Origin: Maridesulfovibrio sp.
GTDB lineage: Bacteria > Desulfobacterota > Desulfovibrionia > Desulfovibrionales > Desulfovibrionaceae
Direction of reading: 5' to 3'
Assembly: GCF_963666665.1 (NCBI RefSeq)
Contig: NZ_OY762999.1
Span: 2,175,501 to 2,239,500 of the forward strand
Length of the DNA stretch: 64,000 nucleotides
Shown here: piece after piece, positions 1 through 8,260 of the stretch
Position numbering within the stretch: the first letter of the stretch is position 1
How the letters are laid out: every line of letters begins with the position of its first letter
Translations under genes and position numbers: made by a program
Notes under the pieces: generated by a model
Told to the model about the DNA's origin: nothing
The model's database searches: none
Seen by the model: the letters and a program-made list of their open reading frames with translations, nothing else

Positions 1-56
1 GTTTCTGACGGAAAATTCGTACCCCTTAAAGATTGGAAAAGGTGGAGCAGATGAAA

Positions 57-2549
57 ATGAGAATGTCTAAAATATTCCAGAAAACCCTGCTTCTGAACTT
101 CATCCTTTTCGGAGTGATTTCCACTTCCATGTCTTTTGTGTCAGCCCTGACCCTGCACAATCATATGGTTGATGAATACGTCAGCAAGGGCAAAGCCATT
201 GCCAGCAGCATAGCCAGTTCCAGTGTCGAAATCCTGCTTAACAGGGATGCCTCCACCATCCAATCCATGATTGATCAATTCAAGGATAGTGACGGAGCCG
301 CATATGTTTATGTTCAGGATTCAAATGGAGATATTGTTTCGCACACATTTGTACCCGAAGTACCAGAAATTCTGAGCAAAACAAGCATCCACCCCAACAC
401 GATATCTATCCGTGAATTAAAGGTTGCCGGCCGGGGTGAAGTAATAGACATAACAAAACCAATCCTTGCCGGAATGGCCGGATATGTTCATGTCGGCATG
501 GATAAGAGCATCATCAATAAATATGTCTGGGCGGCCATTGCAAAATTGCAGGTGGTCATGTTTTTCATCTTCTGGGGAAGCGTTTTTATCTTATACATGA
601 TGGTCAAACGCATCTCGGAACCGCTCAACCAGTTGACTGAGTATGCAAAAAAACTCTCTGCCCATGACTTCACTGCCGAAATTGAAATTAAATCAAAAGA
701 TGAAATCGGGCTGCTTGCCGGAACCATGAAAAACATGGCCGAAGAACTGACCACCCTGATTTCAGGACTTGAACGGGCAGTAGGCAATGCCACCAGTGAA
801 CTGCAAGACACCCTGACCTATATGGAAGTCATTATGGACAACCTTGCGGACGGGCTGCTGGTTGTGGACATTAACGGCAGGATATCAGTGACCAACCCTG
901 CTCTTGGGGAACTATTCGGAGTAACGGAAAATGAACTCCGGGGTAAAGACATCAAGACCTATTTCCCTGAAGAGATGACCGCTCTTTTCGAACTAGTAAA
1001 AGGCTGCGAACATGAAGTCTATTCCTCGGAAATAGAACTTTCAGGACGAAAAACAGCTAAAGCGGTGGCTACCCCGATTCATAAGATGGATGAAGGTGAC
1101 ACCCCCAATATCTGCCTTGGTGCGGTAATACTTGTCCGGGACATCACCTATGAAAAAGAAGTCGACAATTTGAAGACAGACTTCATTTCCACAGTCTCCC
1201 ATGAGCTGCGCACCCCCATGACGTCCATTCTGGGATTTGCAAAGATCATCAAGAAAAAGCTGGAAAAATCCGTTTTTCCGGTCTGTAATGCCCCGGACAA
1301 AAAAACAGAAAGGGCTATCACTCAGGTACAGGATAATATCGGGATTATTATTTCAGAAGGCCAACGGCTTACCGATTTGATCAATGATGTTCTGGACATC
1401 GCTAAAATGGAATCCGGCAAAATCGATTGGAAAAATGTTCCCATCGAAATTGCTGAAGTTATTGAAACATCTGTGCAGACAACCACTCCTTTATGGAAGC
1501 CGCAAAACCTTGAAATGGTCGTTGATGTGGAAGAAAACACCCCGACCATGTATGGGGACCGTGACAGGGTCATGCAGGTCCTAGTCAACCTCATATCAAA
1601 CGCCGTTAAATTCACTGCCTCCGGTTCCATCACCTGTACAGCAAGATCACATGATGATGAAATAATGGTCAGCGTAAGTGATACAGGAAGCGGTATTTCG
1701 CCTGAGGACCAGAAAAAAATATTTGAACGCTTCAAGCAGGCCGGAGACACCCTGACCGGTAAACCCAAAGGAACCGGACTGGGACTACCCATCTGCAAAC
1801 AGATTGTTGACCACCACAAAGGGCGCATCTGGGTGGACAGTAAACTCGGCGAAGGAAGCTCGTTCCATTTTACTCTGGCCATTGGTGCACCTGATGAAGA
1901 ACCACTGATTCCGGCCCACATCACAAAAACACCCCTCAGGGAGGGGCATCTCGGAAGCGTGGACAGTCCGCTGATCATGGTTGCCGACGACGATCCGGCA
2001 CTGAATGAATTCCTCTCACAGGTTCTGGAAGAGGAAGGATACAGGATCATAACGGTTTCAAACGGGCAGGAGGCTGTAGAAACAGCCAAAAAACGTATGC
2101 CCCAGTTGATTACCATGGACCTTAAAATGCCGGTAATGGACGGGGCTCAGGCTATCGCTGCCCTGCGTCAGGATCCGTCTACACGGCATATTCCTGTCAT
2201 CGTCATCAGCGCATTGGCGGAAGGGCAACAAGCCGGAGGAGATGCAGCACTCATCAAACCCATTGATGAAAAAAGACTGGTCGAAACCATTCACGGATTA
2301 CTGCAGGAAGACCTGATCATGTCTGACCCTTGTATGGTGCTGGGCAAAGAAAATGAAACGCCCACGGAGAACCTGCTGGTGATATGTCCGGGCAAAATCA
2401 ATTACTGCCCCCCTGCAGACCTGTGGACACGCGTTTCATCAGGATTTAAAGGAACCATCTTTATCACTGCTGAACTTAGTACCAGCCTTGATCTGGATCG
2501 CCTCTCACAAACCCCTGACGTACAGATTGTTATTTTACCTGATAGCTGA
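57..2549 (+). CDS. Hybrid sensor histidine kinase with receiver domain
   Basis: Membrane-bound phosphorelay kinase of about 830 residues. Two hydrophobic segments (about residues 10-35 and 170-195) flank a periplasmic sensor of about 130 residues. A HAMP linker follows, then a PAS domain (about 260-370), a HisKA domain with the phospho-acceptor motif SHELRTP (about 385-400), a HATPase domain with a GTGLGLPI glycine box (about 590), and a receiver domain with the acidic pair DDD and the MDLKMPVMDG phosphorylation site (about 645-760). A further 60 residues at the C-terminus are unrecognised. The reading frame is open from a TTG at 33. GGTGGAG at 41-47 best fits the ATG at 57, with 51 also possible. 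The sensed signal is unknown. A separate Hpt protein encoded 650 bases downstream could be its phosphotransfer partner; that link is inference. Confidence 0.9.
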   Translation: MRMSKIFQKTLLLNFILFGVISTSMSFVSALTLHNHMVDEYVSKGKAIASSIASSSVEILLNRDASTIQSMIDQFKDSDGAAYVYVQDSNGDIVSHTFVPEVPEILSKTSIHPNTISIRELKVAGRGEVIDITKPILAGMAGYVHVGMDKSIINKYVWAAIAKLQVVMFFIFWGSVFILYMMVKRISEPLNQLTEYAKKLSAHDFTAEIEIKSKDEIGLLAGTMKNMAEELTTLISGLERAVGNATSELQDTLTYMEVIMDNLADGLLVVDINGRISVTNPALGELFGVTENELRGKDIKTYFPEEMTALFELVKGCEHEVYSSEIELSGRKTAKAVATPIHKMDEGDTPNICLGAVILVRDITYEKEVDNLKTDFISTVSHELRTPMTSILGFAKIIKKKLEKSVFPVCNAPDKKTERAITQVQDNIGIIISEGQRLTDLINDVLDIAKMESGKIDWKNVPIEIAEVIETSVQTTTPLWKPQNLEMVVDVEENTPTMYGDRDRVMQVLVNLISNAVKFTASGSITCTARSHDDEIMVSVSDTGSGISPEDQKKIFERFKQAGDTLTGKPKGTGLGLPICKQIVDHHKGRIWVDSKLGEGSSFHFTLAIGAPDEEPLIPAHITKTPLREGHLGSVDSPLIMVADDDPALNEFLSQVLEEEGYRIITVSNGQEAVETAKKRMPQLITMDLKMPVMDGAQAIAALRQDPSTRHIPVIVISALAEGQQAGGDAALIKPIDEKRLVETIHGLLQEDLIMSDPCMVLGKENETPTENLLVICPGKINYCPPADLWTRVSSGFKGTIFITAELSTSLDLDRLSQTPDVQIVILPDS

Positions 2550-2562
2550 TATTTCTCATTCT

Positions 2563-3300
2563 ATGGAAATACCAACTGAATACGGAACCAAAAAATACGC
2601 CAATTGCTCAAAATGCTCATATACAGGTCCGCTTGCCACATTCAACAGGCAAGCGGGCCTATTTCCTGACAATGCAATAATCTTCTGCCCCATATGCGGA
2701 TCAGCATCCGATGCTGCAAGTTCCTCATTTTCCGAAAACACGGACCTGCTGCACGAAGGACTGACTATTATTTCCGGCGGTCAGACCGGTGTTGACCGCG
2801 GGGCTCTGGACGCGGCTATTGCGCTGGGTATCCCCCACCGGGGCTGGTGCCCGAAAGGACGCAAAGCCGAAGACGGACTTATCCCCTTGTACTACAACAT
2901 GCAGGAGACATCAGGCTGGCAATATTGGATAAGAACGGAAAAAAATGTGCTTGATTCAAACGGGACCCTCGTCTTTCCCGGGAACCACGAATCCAAAGGA
3001 ACCGCACTGACCATCAGGCTGGCCCGAAAACACGGCAAACCGGTTGCTGTTGTCCATTTAGACTGCCCTGAAGCTGCGGACACTGTACGCGCGTGGATAT
3101 CTGCAAACAAAATAAAAACAATGAATGTTGCCGGACCGCGCGAAAGTGGTTCTCCGGATATTAGCCGGAAAACACAGCAATTACTAATCGAGGTGCTGAC
3201 TACACGGCGGGAACGAAAACAGCTGTTTCAAGAAAAGCCTTCAGCCTATCAATGCTTTGCCGTATACGGTCATTGTCCTGAGCAATCACAAACTGTCTGA
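2563..3300 (+). CDS. Putative molybdenum-cofactor carrier (SLOG fold) with N-terminal zinc ribbon
   Basis: About 245 residues. The C-terminal domain (about 65-215) has the signature of the putative molybdenum carrier family (Pfam MoCo_carrier, a SLOG/Rossmann fold related to YpsA): ISGGQTGVDRGALDAA near its start, then HRGWCPKGRKAEDG, and a later VAGPRESG stretch. The first 60 residues hold two CxxC knuckles (CSKC and CPIC), suggesting a small zinc ribbon fused to the carrier. The open frame starts at a TTG at 2488 inside the upstream kinase gene. I prefer the ATG at 2563, which lies 13 bases after the kinase stop, although no good ribosome site precedes it. The last 33 codons run antisense into the Hpt gene, so the C-terminal tail probably arose by loss of an earlier stop. 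Binding of molybdenum cofactor is family knowledge, not shown here. Confidence 0.75.
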   Translation: MEIPTEYGTKKYANCSKCSYTGPLATFNRQAGLFPDNAIIFCPICGSASDAASSSFSENTDLLHEGLTIISGGQTGVDRGALDAAIALGIPHRGWCPKGRKAEDGLIPLYYNMQETSGWQYWIRTEKNVLDSNGTLVFPGNHESKGTALTIRLARKHGKPVAVVHLDCPEAADTVRAWISANKIKTMNVAGPRESGSPDISRKTQQLLIEVLTTRRERKQLFQEKPSAYQCFAVYGHCPEQSQTV

Positions 3301-3511
3301 GCCTATCAAGCTCATCGGCATAAATTCCAAAACCAAATGTCAGGGCAGCCCCTTTTGATGAATGGACTTTCTCACGAACAAAGGAATAGTCTTTTTCATC
3401 CGACCCTGTTTCAATCTCTCTAAGCTCAGCAGAGAGAGACTCTATCAGCACAGGAACCAGATCAAATAAATCGGAATCAACAAAAACTCTGCTGGATGAT
3501 GAATCTTCCAA
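3200..3511 (-). CDS. Small Hpt (histidine phosphotransfer) domain protein
   Basis: A 103-residue, helix-rich acidic protein with an Hpt-type motif VHSSKGAA, in which His50 would be the phosphorylated residue (Hpt consensus HxLKGxA). It is a stand-alone Hpt module that would shuttle phosphate between a hybrid kinase receiver and an output regulator in the cytoplasm. The hybrid kinase ending at 2549 is the obvious candidate donor. The gene converges on the molybdenum-carrier gene and the two coding regions overlap by about 100 bases. The function rests on this single motif plus length, so confidence is moderate. Confidence 0.65.
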   Translation of the reverse strand: MEDSSSSRVFVDSDLFDLVPVLIESLSAELREIETGSDEKDYSFVREKVHSSKGAALTFGFGIYADELDRLRQFVIAQDNDRIRQSIDRLKAFLETAVFVPAV

Positions 3512-3660
3512 GCCCGCTCCTAAAAATATTTTATTTATTTTCGCCGTTTATTTTCTATTCTCAGATTTACATATTAATCCAACCATTCCCAAAATTAAAT
3601 TATATATTCCATTTAAGGTATAAATTTACTCCTATACCAAATAAATAGGAATCAATTTCC

Positions 3661-3706
3661 TTGACTTTGTACTTCAGGCTCTTAATATATGAACAGTTGT
3701 TCATAT
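3661..3706 (+). promoter_or_regulatory. Promoter and inverted-repeat operator of the ArsR metal-efflux operon
   Basis: TTGACT at 3661-3666 and TAATAT at 3683-3688 form a sigma-70 promoter with a 16-base spacer. A perfect 8-4-8 inverted repeat, ATATGAAC-agtt-GTTCATAT (3687-3706), begins within the -10 box and covers the likely start site. This is the classic shape and placement of an ArsR/SmtB operator, so the downstream regulator (start 3728) probably represses its own operon and releases it on metal binding. Confidence 0.75.
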
Positions 3707-3727
3707 ATAAACATATAGGAAAGACTC

Positions 3728-4114
3728 ATGACCAACAATTCAGACTGCTGCAACTCTCACAATCCCACACCGGGAGCGATTGAGCTGGTTAACAGCCGCA
3801 GCTGCCCAAATGAAACTTTGAATGATTTGGCTGCTACTTTCAAAATTCTAGGTGAACCTGTCAGGATTAAAATCCTGCACGCCCTGTCCATAAGCGACCT
3901 TTGTGTCTGCGATCTCTCCGAAATTCTGGATATGTCGCACTCTGCTGTTTCACATCAGCTCAGAATTCTGAGAACAGCGCGTATGGTCCGTTTTGAAAAA
4001 CACGGACGCAGGGCAGTATACAGCCTTAACGATAAACATGTGGAAATAATAATGCAGACCGCTTTGGCACATATGCAAGGTCACGGCTGCGGTGTTCCGC
4101 TGGGAGACAAATAA
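3728..4114 (+). CDS. ArsR/SmtB-family metal-responsive repressor
   Basis: 128 residues with the winged-helix core of the ArsR family: the repeat LGEPVRIKILHAL, then a metal-site helix with DLCVCDL (about residues 58-64), then the recognition helix SHSAVSHQLRIL. The two cysteines of the CVC motif correspond to the alpha-3 metal site of ArsR/CadC. An N-terminal CCNSH patch and a C-terminal HGCG may add ligands, as in CadC-type zinc, cadmium or lead sensors. It is the first gene of an operon, preceded by its own inverted-repeat operator, and its stop codon directly abuts the start of the permease gene (4115). The metal sensed cannot be decided from sequence; copper, zinc or arsenicals are all possible. 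Confidence 0.9.
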   Translation: MTNNSDCCNSHNPTPGAIELVNSRSCPNETLNDLAATFKILGEPVRIKILHALSISDLCVCDLSEILDMSHSAVSHQLRILRTARMVRFEKHGRRAVYSLNDKHVEIIMQTALAHMQGHGCGVPLGDK

Positions 4115-5290
4115 ATGCTCGATATATTATTATCAATTGCACAAGAATCATGGGAGGTATTGCTGGAATCGGCACCTTTCATGCTTTTCGGATTCTTTAT
4201 TGCCGGACTTCTCAAAGCCTTTGTAGGACCGAAATTTATTTCCAAAAACTTAGGTTCCGGCAAAACTTCCGATGTGCTGAAGGCATCCATTCTCGGAGTC
4301 CCTATCCCATTATGCAGTTGCGGGGTCATACCTGCCGCCGCCCAGCTCCGACAGCAGGGAGCCAGCAAGGGTGCCACAACCTCATTCCTGATATCTACTC
4401 CTGAAACCGGGGTTGACTCTATTGCTGTCACCTATGCCCTACTCGATCCTATAATGGCCATTTTCAGACCCTTTGCAGCATTCTTCACAGCTGTGGGCGC
4501 AGGCATCATGGTAGACAGAAATGAGAAGAAAAACGGAAATCCTAAGGAAGCACCGAAGCTGATCCCGGATGCAATCCTCCTTCCCAAAATGGATGAAGCG
4601 AAAGAAACATCCGGCTGCGGTTGCGGTTCCCACGAACCACACAATCAAACGCATAACAGCTGCTCTGACTCCGGTTGCGGTTGTGGTCACTCCCATGACG
4701 ACGAGCGCCCTGAATCTTTCACAGGCAAAATGGCTTACGGTATGAAATACTCATTCGGAAACCTGCTGCAGGACATCGGCCTCTGGTTCCTCGGCGGAGT
4801 GCTTTTAGCTGGTATATTCGGCGCTCTCATCCCCGACGGTTTCATTGAGCGCAATCTTGGCGACGGTTTCTTTCCCCTGCTCATAATGCTTGCCGCAGCC
4901 ATACCGCTCTATGTATGCGCTACCGCATCAACACCCATTGCCGCTGCGTTAGCCCTCAAAGGACTCTCCCCCGGTGCGGCACTGGTCTTTCTTTTAGCAG
5001 GACCGGCAACCAACGCAGCTTCATTTACTGTAGTCGCAAAACTTCTCGGTAAGCGGTCCGCATTCATCTACCTCGGATCTATAATCGTCTGCTCCCTTGC
5101 ACTGGGTATGCTTGCCAACTGGCTCTATTACTCAATGGGACTAAGCATTACCGACTGGGTACAATCCGGCGAGGAACACAGGCACAACCTTCTTTACACC
5201 ATCAGCGCATTCATTCTACTTGCCTTAATCACCGTTCCCAAGGTAACAGCTTTTGTGAAAGGTGAATCATTGCACGGACATTCACACTAA
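4115..5290 (+). CDS. SO_0444/ArsP-type metal efflux permease with Cys/His-rich loop
   Basis: 391-residue polytopic permease of the DUF318 family (predicted permease; annotated variously as SO_0444-type Cu/Zn efflux or ArsP). It has about eight hydrophobic segments. Two near-repeated halves carry the family signatures PLCSCGVIP (about residue 68) and STPETGVDS (about 94), then YVCATASTPIAA and LLAGPATNAAS in the second half. A hydrophilic central loop (about 165-205) is very rich in Cys and His (GCGCG, CSDSGCGCGHSHDD), and the C-terminus ends HGHSH; both look like metal-binding surfaces. Placement directly behind an ArsR repressor supports export of a toxic metal from the cytoplasm. Choosing between Cu/Zn and organoarsenical substrates needs experiment. 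Confidence 0.85.
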   Translation: MLDILLSIAQESWEVLLESAPFMLFGFFIAGLLKAFVGPKFISKNLGSGKTSDVLKASILGVPIPLCSCGVIPAAAQLRQQGASKGATTSFLISTPETGVDSIAVTYALLDPIMAIFRPFAAFFTAVGAGIMVDRNEKKNGNPKEAPKLIPDAILLPKMDEAKETSGCGCGSHEPHNQTHNSCSDSGCGCGHSHDDERPESFTGKMAYGMKYSFGNLLQDIGLWFLGGVLLAGIFGALIPDGFIERNLGDGFFPLLIMLAAAIPLYVCATASTPIAAALALKGLSPGAALVFLLAGPATNAASFTVVAKLLGKRSAFIYLGSIIVCSLALGMLANWLYYSMGLSITDWVQSGEEHRHNLLYTISAFILLALITVPKVTAFVKGESLHGHSH

Positions 5291-5321
5291 CTGACCCCAT
5301 CACTGGGAACAGGAGTATACT

Positions 5322-5468
5322 ATGACAGGTGAAGGCGTAGAAGCAATAATTGTCATGCTGGTCATCGTTCTTGCCATATTTAAAATGGTTAAAAGAACCG
5401 GAAGCGGACTGGGCCAGCCCCATCTCCGTGAAGAAAAAGACAAAAAAGAGATGGACAGCAATGAATAA
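5322..5468 (+). CDS. 48-residue single-pass membrane peptide in the metal-efflux operon
   Basis: A small gene encoding 48 residues, beginning MTGEGVEAIIVMLVIV. One transmembrane helix (about residues 6-22) is followed by a basic and then charged, probably cytoplasmic tail (KMVKRTG, then EEKDKKEMD). AGGAG at 5311-5315 is a good ribosome site seven bases before the ATG. Its last eight bases overlap the next start (ATGAATAA at 5461-5468), which implies translational coupling and argues that it is real. I do not recognise a family. By context it may be an accessory subunit or anchor of the permease. Confidence 0.7.
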   Translation: MTGEGVEAIIVMLVIVLAIFKMVKRTGSGLGQPHLREEKDKKEMDSNE

Positions 5469-5997
5469 AAGTACTGCCGGAATTGAAGCTCAGCTTGAAG
5501 AGCTGCGCGGCGCGGAAAACTTTATCGGATTTTGCGCCTTTGACCTTTTCCTTGATGATGACGAATCCAAACGCAAGGACGGGGTGCTCAAAATATCGCG
5601 CCACAACCTGACTCCGGAGGCAGGATTCCTTAAATTTACCTTCATCGTTGATGTTTACGGAGATAAACTTATCCGTAAACAAGTACTAGACCTGTTCTCC
5701 CGTTTCCACGACAGCGAGCTTAAATCCGAAACAGACCCGGATTTCATGTATATCAAGCCCCCGGAGCCAGCTTCACAGAAAGACCGGGCGTGGTTCATCG
5801 GTGAAGTCTTTTTTCACTTCGACTCCGTAAAGGGATCATCCAAGGAAAATGTAGTTCGCTTCTTCCTGCCTTTTCTCACTTTGAGACTGCCGTTGGAATT
5901 CAGCGACCTGCAATGGTGGGAAACTGAAGAAGAAGTCAGCGAACACAAAAAGTCAGCCATTCAGGCAATCACTGAATTTATAAAGAGTAAGTTCTAG
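5461..5997 (+). CDS. Unrecognised 178-residue cytoplasmic protein of the metal-efflux operon
   Basis: 178 residues, no signal peptide or membrane segment, rich in Phe, Asp, Glu and Lys, with a beta-rich centre (repeated FTFIVDVYG and EVFFHFDSV patterns) and a conserved-looking FSDLQWWETEEE near the end. The frame is open from 5350, but the ATG at 5461 overlaps the stop of the preceding 48-residue gene, so I choose it. I recognise no family and propose no activity. Position between the permease-linked peptide and a BFD-type iron-sulfur protein makes a role in metal handling or in assembling the efflux complex possible. Confidence 0.7.
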   Translation: MNKSTAGIEAQLEELRGAENFIGFCAFDLFLDDDESKRKDGVLKISRHNLTPEAGFLKFTFIVDVYGDKLIRKQVLDLFSRFHDSELKSETDPDFMYIKPPEPASQKDRAWFIGEVFFHFDSVKGSSKENVVRFFLPFLTLRLPLEFSDLQWWETEEEVSEHKKSAIQAITEFIKSKF

Positions 5998-6009
5998 ACA
6001 GGACAGTTA

Positions 6010-6165
6010 ATGCCTAAACTTATTTGCCACTGCTTTGGCTACACCTCAGATGATATCAAAAAGGATGTACTGATAAATGGAAGATCAACCATTTTTGAAC
6101 GCATTCTGAATGAAAAGAAAAACGGGGAATGCCTGTGTGCGGAGAAAAATCCTAACGGACGCTGA
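6010..6165 (+). CDS. 51-residue BFD-like [2Fe-2S] protein (CopZ-type domain)
   Basis: Encodes 51 residues. Cys6 and Cys8 (ICHCFGYTSDDI) and Cys41 and Cys43 (GECLCAEKNP) give the CxC ... CxC arrangement of bacterioferritin-associated-ferredoxin-like (BFD) domains, including the N-G turn in the middle and the NP-G after the last cysteine pair. The same domain forms the iron-sulfur part of archaeal CopZ copper chaperones, which fits a metal-efflux operon. It starts 12 bases after the upstream stop. A possible further reading frame from a GTG at 6187 (21 codons, GGAGGT at 6174-6179) lies just downstream, but I cannot support it as a gene. Confidence 0.75.
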   Translation: MPKLICHCFGYTSDDIKKDVLINGRSTIFERILNEKKNGECLCAEKNPNGR

Positions 6166-6261
6166 TGCCTACCGGAGGTCCGCCAGGTGGTGGATAAAAC
6201 AACCGGAGCCCCCGAACCGCCTTTCCTAGAAACAATAAAAGCTAAACCTTAGACATAAAGA

Positions 6262-6295
6262 AGTCCCCTGTTGCATATGCAGCAGGGGACTTTTT
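6262..6295 (+). terminator. Rho-independent terminator of the metal-efflux operon
   Basis: AGTCCCCTG pairs with CAGGGGACT across a partly paired inner loop and is followed directly by TTTTT. It closes the plus-strand operon and lies 32 bases from the end of the convergent trpS. Confidence 0.9.
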
Positions 6296-6327
6296 AACGT
6301 CTTTTAATGTCTTTGTAAAAACAACTT

Positions 6328-7323
6328 CTAGTACTTGAAACCGATCAGCTCACGGATCTCATCCATATTTTCTTTTGCCTTGGCCTGAGCCTTGGCTGTG
6401 CCTTCGTGAAGAATATCCCAGACGAGCTGCGGATTTTCATCCAGATGGCGGCGACGTTCCTGCATGGGTTCAAGGAACTTGGCCATATTTTCGGCCAGAA
6501 GTTTCTTACATTCCACACACCCACGACTAGCGTTACGGCAGCCTTCCTCAATCTCAGCACAGGTTTCTGCATCGGTGAGCAGCTTGTGATAAGGATAGAG
6601 GTTACAGACTTCAGGATCGCCCGGATCGGCCTTACGCAGCCTGTTTTTGTCAGTCAGCATGGACATGACTTTGGGCTTCACTTCATCCATGGATTCGCCG
6701 AGATAAATACCGTTGTTGTAGCTCTTTGACATCTTACGACCATCCAGACCGGGAAGCTTAGCATCTTCGGTGAGCAGGGCTTTCGGCTCAGGAAAATATT
6801 CGCCGTTAAGATGGTTGAAGCGACGGGCAATCTCACGAGCCAACTCCAGATGAGGAAGCTGATCCTGACCTACAGGAACTTGCGAAGGCTTATACATGAG
6901 AATATCGGAAGCCATCAATACAGGATAGCCAAGGAAGCCGTAGGTATTCAGTTCCTTCTGGACCAGTTCCTGCTTGAGTTCCTTGTAAGTGGGGTTCCTT
7001 TCCAGCCAGCCCAGCGGGGTCAGCATGGACAGAATCAGATGCAGCTCAATGTGCTCCTTAACCTGAGACTGATGGAAAATCACACATTTTTCAGGATCAA
7101 GACCTGCGGCGATCCAGTCTTTAACCAGTTCAGGGACAAAGCCCTGAATCTTGCGGGGATCGGAATATTCACTGGTCATTGCGTGCCAGTCGGCAACAAA
7201 GAAATAACATTCGTGATCTTCCTGAATCCTGACCCAGTTGACCAGAACACCGAAGTAGTGTCCTAGGTGCAAACGTCCGGTGGGCCTCATGCCTGAAACT
7301 ATGCGATTGTTTGTCTTAGTCAT
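6328..7323 (-). CDS. trpS: Tryptophanyl-tRNA synthetase
   Basis: 331 residues, the usual length of bacterial TrpRS. It charges tRNA-Trp with tryptophan in the cytoplasm. The class I signatures are clear: PTGRLHLGHYFG (HIGH-type motif at residues 19-22) and GRKMSKSYNN (KMSKS, about residue 198). The GYPVLMASDIL and VGQDQLPHLELAREIARRFN segments are typical of the active site. It is the last gene of a minus-strand unit that begins with a tRNA-Trp gene and includes an M50 peptidase, with only 27 bases between the peptidase stop and this start. Confidence 0.97.
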   Translation of the reverse strand: MTKTNNRIVSGMRPTGRLHLGHYFGVLVNWVRIQEDHECYFFVADWHAMTSEYSDPRKIQGFVPELVKDWIAAGLDPEKCVIFHQSQVKEHIELHLILSMLTPLGWLERNPTYKELKQELVQKELNTYGFLGYPVLMASDILMYKPSQVPVGQDQLPHLELAREIARRFNHLNGEYFPEPKALLTEDAKLPGLDGRKMSKSYNNGIYLGESMDEVKPKVMSMLTDKNRLRKADPGDPEVCNLYPYHKLLTDAETCAEIEEGCRNASRGCVECKKLLAENMAKFLEPMQERRRHLDENPQLVWDILHEGTAKAQAKAKENMDEIRELIGFKY

Positions 7324-7350
7324 TTTAAAAATCTTGTATGCTTGGCGGTC

Positions 7351-7989
7351 CTAATGAACCAGAAAATTATAGAAAAAACCCATAGCCGGACTGATAAGCT
7401 TTCCGAGCAGTCCGAGCATTGCCAGCACGATCACGATAACGAATCCGTACCGGAACGACATAAATTTGAATGCAGCCTCACGGGGCAGAAATCCGGCGAG
7501 AATCTTACTCCCATCCAACGGAGGAATGGGCAGCAGATTGAAAAAACACAGAGCCAGATTGATTATGACACCCGCATTGGCTATCATCACCGAAGGCTCA
7601 AGAATCCTGAGCATCAGCGGCGACATGGAATTCACATCAAGTGAAAGAATCACCTTTACGACAATTGAGAACATTACCGCAAGTGTCATGTTTGCCGCCG
7701 GACCGGCCAAAGCGACAAGCATCATATCACGCTGTGGATTCTTGAAATACATCGGGTTGACCGGAACAGGCTTAGCCCAGCCGATCATGCGGGTAAGCAC
7801 AAGGGCAAGGGTTCCCATAGGGTCAAGATGTTTTACGGGATTCAGAGTAAGGCGTCCGGCCTGTTTAGCCGTAGGATCACCAAGAAGATAAGCTGCGAAG
7901 CCATGGGCGGCCTCATGGCAGGTAATTGCCAGAAGGAAAGGTAAAGCAAGAATGCTTATTTCTTTTATTGTATTGGCGATGTCGAACAT
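7351..7989 (-). CDS. Site-2-protease-like M50 family membrane metallopeptidase
   Basis: 212 residues with about five membrane segments. Intramembrane zinc protease: HEAAH (His25, Glu26, His29) supplies two zinc ligands and the catalytic Glu, and NLLPIPPLDG (about residue 160) supplies the third ligand, Asp. There is no PDZ domain, as in the small YwhC/Rip3-like subgroup often found next to trpS. The substrate is unknown. It sits 35 bases downstream of a tRNA-Trp gene on the same strand with no terminator between them, and just upstream of trpS. Confidence 0.9.
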   Translation of the reverse strand: MFDIANTIKEISILALPFLLAITCHEAAHGFAAYLLGDPTAKQAGRLTLNPVKHLDPMGTLALVLTRMIGWAKPVPVNPMYFKNPQRDMMLVALAGPAANMTLAVMFSIVVKVILSLDVNSMSPLMLRILEPSVMIANAGVIINLALCFFNLLPIPPLDGSKILAGFLPREAAFKFMSFRYGFVIVIVLAMLGLLGKLISPAMGFFYNFLVH

Positions 7990-8024
7990 GAATTGTAGCT
8001 TGTTCGCTTTTTTGAAGTGATAAA

Positions 8025-8101
8025 TGGCAGGCCAGGAGGGATTCGAACCCCCAGCATTCGGTTTTGGAGACCGACGTTCTAGCCGTTGGAACTACTGGCC
8101 T
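8025..8101 (-). tRNA. tRNA-Trp (anticodon CCA)
   Basis: Read on the minus strand the sequence folds as a complete tRNA of 77 bases with the CCA end encoded. The acceptor stem AGGCCAG pairs with CTGGCCT, the anticodon loop is CTCCAAA with CCA at 34-36, and the T arm contains GGTTCGAATCC. G is the discriminator base, as expected for bacterial tRNA-Trp. Confidence 0.97.
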
Positions 8102-8150
8102 GCATTTATTTTGGGTGCCTTGAGACATCTCTGCCGTCAAAGACAAGCGG

Positions 8151-8179
8151 GTTCTAGCACCGTCATTTTGGTTTGGCAA
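8151..8179 (-). promoter_or_regulatory. Predicted promoter of the tRNA-Trp / M50 / trpS unit
   Basis: On the minus strand TTGCCA (8174-8179) and TAGAAC (8151-8156) are spaced by 17 bases, ending 50 bases before the mature tRNA 5' end. The -35 matches 5 of 6 consensus bases and the -10 matches 4 of 6. Confidence 0.5.
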
Positions 8180-8260
8180 GTAAAAAAGGAACCTATTTTC
8201 ATAGATTCCTAAAATAAGTCTAATTATTTTAATACTCAGCTTCTTTGACTGAAGCGGAAA

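Noticed and set aside
1322..2116. 264-codon minus-strand frame in the hybrid kinase
   Set aside because: Shadow of the kinase gene.
6164..6252. 10-codon MPTGGPPGGG frame and a 21-codon GTG frame after the BFD gene
   Set aside because: A good GGAGGT is present, but there is no homology or coupling that I can show; left as noise.
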